Source: Candidatus Saganbacteria bacterium (GTDB lineage: Bacteria; Margulisbacteria; WOR-1; JAPLLA01). From it: a stretch of 33,013 nt of DNA. Under the pieces are notes generated by a model. It did not search any database and had not been told where the DNA came from. It was given only the letters and a program-made list of their open reading frames with translations. The position numbers were made by a program, and so were the translations under genes. This document shows positions 31,732 through 33,013 of the stretch, one piece after another (position 1 is the stretch's first letter; the number at the start of each line of letters is the position of its first letter). The DNA is taken from contig JAPLLA010000062.1 in assembly GCA_026387795.1 (NCBI GenBank), forward strand, positions 1 to 33,013. Direction: 5' to 3'.

Positions 31732-32663
31732 TTATTTTAGTAATCTGGTAATAAATTTCATCAGATCCACAGGATCAACTGGATTACGATTACATATGAT
31801 TTGCACTGCTAATGCACCTACTGCATTGCCAATAAAAGAGACTAAATCCTGGGGCAGCCCTAAAGCAATACAAGGAGCGGTAAAAGACAAAAACGCATCT
31901 CCAGCCCCAACCGCATCCACTACCTGGGTCGCAAGTGCCGGAGCATTAACAAAACCCTTCTTCTTGTTATATCCCAAAGCACCATAAGACCCTCTGGTAA
32001 TAATAATTTCGTCGCATCCTACTCTTTTTGATATATCTTTAATTAAATGCTTCAGTTCCCCGTCTTTGCTATGTGCCGCATATCTAATCTCCAATTCATC
32101 CAAAGCAATATAATCAACATTATGGTATTGAGTAATAAGGTTGAAACCCATATTCGCCCCATTAGTTTGGGTATTAACCGCTAAAAATTTAGCTTTTTTA
32201 CAAATCAAATCAATCAATTTCTTACCTAGAAAACCATGGCCAAAATCAGACACGATGACTAAATCAAAACCGCTAATAATTGCCTCTATTTTTTGGGTAA
32301 TCTGTTTTTCCAGACTTGGAAGAAGCGACGCATCGTTTACTCAAAGAGTTTTTGGCCAGAGCTAACAAAACGTTTTTTGATAATGGTTGGTGCATCTTCA
32401 CGGACAAAATTATGCACTTTAACTTTTGGAGCAATTGCCCCTTTAATAAAACCGTTAAAAAGGTCATCGGCTCCGGTTACAGTCAATAACGTCACATTAT
32501 CACTAAGACCCGCCAAGTGATTAGCCACAGCCAAAGATCCTCCAGCAAAAGACTCTTCAGAGATATATTTTTGCACTACCACATTGCTTTTCCTGGATCG
32601 ATCCATCCCCTCGCAGTAATGATATTGGTCTACAATGGCATCCCCAATAACCAAAATTTTCAT
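31732..32663 (-). pseudogene. PfkB/HldE-type sugar kinase split by a frameshift
   Basis: Two adjacent minus-strand frames together encode one ribokinase-family sugar kinase of about 311 aa, like HldE domain I. The first (ATG 32663 to stop 32337) has MKILVIGDAIVDQYHYCEGM and FAGGSLAVANHLAGL and ends VSSGQKLFE. The second resumes with VNDASLLPSLEKQ, continues with VSDFGHGFLG and EIIITRGSYGALG, and includes the PfkB signature VVDAVGAGDAF. Restoring one base near 32340 rejoins them as LFEVNDA. The expected activity is phosphorylation of a heptose-7-phosphate or similar sugar. It is either a recent pseudogene or a sequencing error. A TTG frame also runs upstream to 32780 through a duplication. Confidence 0.85.
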
Positions 32664-32803
32664 CTTTTGGATTTTCCTAATGTTGCTAAAGATAAAGTCC
32701 AAGGGATAATCTTTTATAATATTTTTAACCAAAATTTTCATCTTTTGGATTTTCCTAATGTTGCTAAAGATAAAGTCCAAGGGATAATCTTTTATAATAT
32801 TTT
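32648..32803 (-). repeat. 78-bp perfect tandem duplication across the kinase start
   Basis: Bases 32648-32725 and 32726-32803 are identical in my reading. The unit covers the end of the intergenic region and the first codons of the kinase (MKILV). Because 78 is a multiple of 3, the duplicate reads in frame and could add 26 residues through a second ATG at 32741. Perfect identity means it is recent, or an assembly artefact. Confidence 0.88.
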
Positions 32804-32807
32804 TTAT

Positions 32808-33013
32808 TTATTTTCTTACTTCCGGAGGAAAAACATCTAAATGTTCATTAATTAGCTTTGAAGAACTAAACGTAATATCATAAGTAAAAGCGATTTTCCC
32901 ACCAACAGCTTTAACTGCTTCCTCTTCTTCAGAAATTTTACCTGTTACATCTTTTTCTTTTTTCGCATACTCCTGCCCTTTTACATAAATATCCGGTTTT
33001 AAGATCTTTATAG
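32808..33013 (-). CDS. Cytidylyltransferase-like nucleotidyltransferase, C-terminal part
   Basis: The last 68 codons of a gene that starts outside the window are readable. They show ILKPDIYVKGQEYAKKE, DVTGKISEEEEAVKAVGGKI and TFSSSKLINEHLD, ending PPEVRK. The KPD-x-[YV]-VKG block and the late GG-x-I ... SSS-x-[IL]-x motif match the RfaE/HldE domain II and other cytidylyltransferase-fold enzymes that activate sugar phosphates with ATP or CTP. The kinase follows, so the two probably form a separated version of bifunctional HldE. The N-terminal HxGH motif is off the window. Confidence 0.82.
   Translation of the reverse strand, partial: IKILKPDIYVKGQEYAKKEKDVTGKISEEEEAVKAVGGKIAFTYDITFSSSKLINEHLDVFPPEVRK

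Noticed and set aside
32254-32336. Intergenic gap between two separate small kinase-like genes.
   Set aside because: The minus strand is open and coding-like across it in the second frame (VNDASLLPSLEKQ), so this is one frameshifted gene.

Overview
The window is one long surface-polysaccharide (O-antigen or exopolysaccharide) locus. Every supported gene lies on the minus strand, so transcription runs from position 33013 towards 1. The DNA is AT-rich and very gene-dense. Many starts are TTG or GTG behind clear Shine-Dalgarno sequences, and many neighbours overlap by 4 bp. A Wza-like SLBB outer-membrane exporter, Wzz, Wzx and Wzy imply a diderm (Gram-negative) bacterium. Style and gene mix fit an uncultured candidate lineage (Omnitrophota- or Margulisbacteria-like), but that placement is a guess. 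I saw no rRNA, tRNA, CRISPR array or IS transposase, and no stretch over 300 bases lacks a gene.

Layout in transcription order. (1) 33013-21025, sugar building: a cytidylyltransferase-like enzyme (partial), a frameshifted PfkB/HldE-type kinase, a methyltransferase, a GmhA-like SIS isomerase, a sugar epimerase, a split thiamine-diphosphate (ThDP) E1 alpha/beta pair, a second epimerase, an SDR, a damaged FkbM methyltransferase, an acetolactate-synthase-like ThDP enzyme, another methyltransferase and a zinc alcohol dehydrogenase. (2) 20949-8160, assembly: a sugar O-methyltransferase, two tandem unrecognised membrane-anchored glycosyltransferases, a Wzx flippase, an RmlD-like reductase, twin methyltransferases, three GT2 enzymes and a Wzy/WaaL-type polymerase or ligase. 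(3) 8163-6895: a GT2 fused to a WbaP/WcaJ-like membrane region. (4) 6885-5658: a promoter with repeated operator-like motifs, then a helix-turn-helix protein, a DUF6922-like protein and an AbiEii-family nucleotidyltransferase, resembling a toxin-antitoxin cassette. (5) 5667-1: the Wza-like exporter, a four-helix-bundle S23/IVP gene bracketed by octamer repeats, Wzz, and GDP-mannose dehydratase (gmd) with GDP-fucose synthase (fcl, partial).

Inferred working model: region 1 makes unusual nucleotide sugars, possibly a heptose and/or a branched-chain sugar built by ThDP enzymes; gmd and fcl supply GDP-L-fucose. The glycosyltransferases build a repeat unit that up to six methyltransferases decorate. 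Wzx flips it, Wzy polymerises it, Wzz sets length and the SLBB protein exports it.

Most notable points: the S23-like gene flanked by inverted 8-bp-periodic repeats; the AbiEii cassette whose promoter reads into the export genes; three pairs of paralogues, one with a duplication scar; an orphan WbaP-type membrane domain fused to a GT2; three ThDP genes without an E2 partner; and three lesions (kinase frameshift, 78-bp tandem duplication, FkbM deletion) that mean either decay or assembly error.
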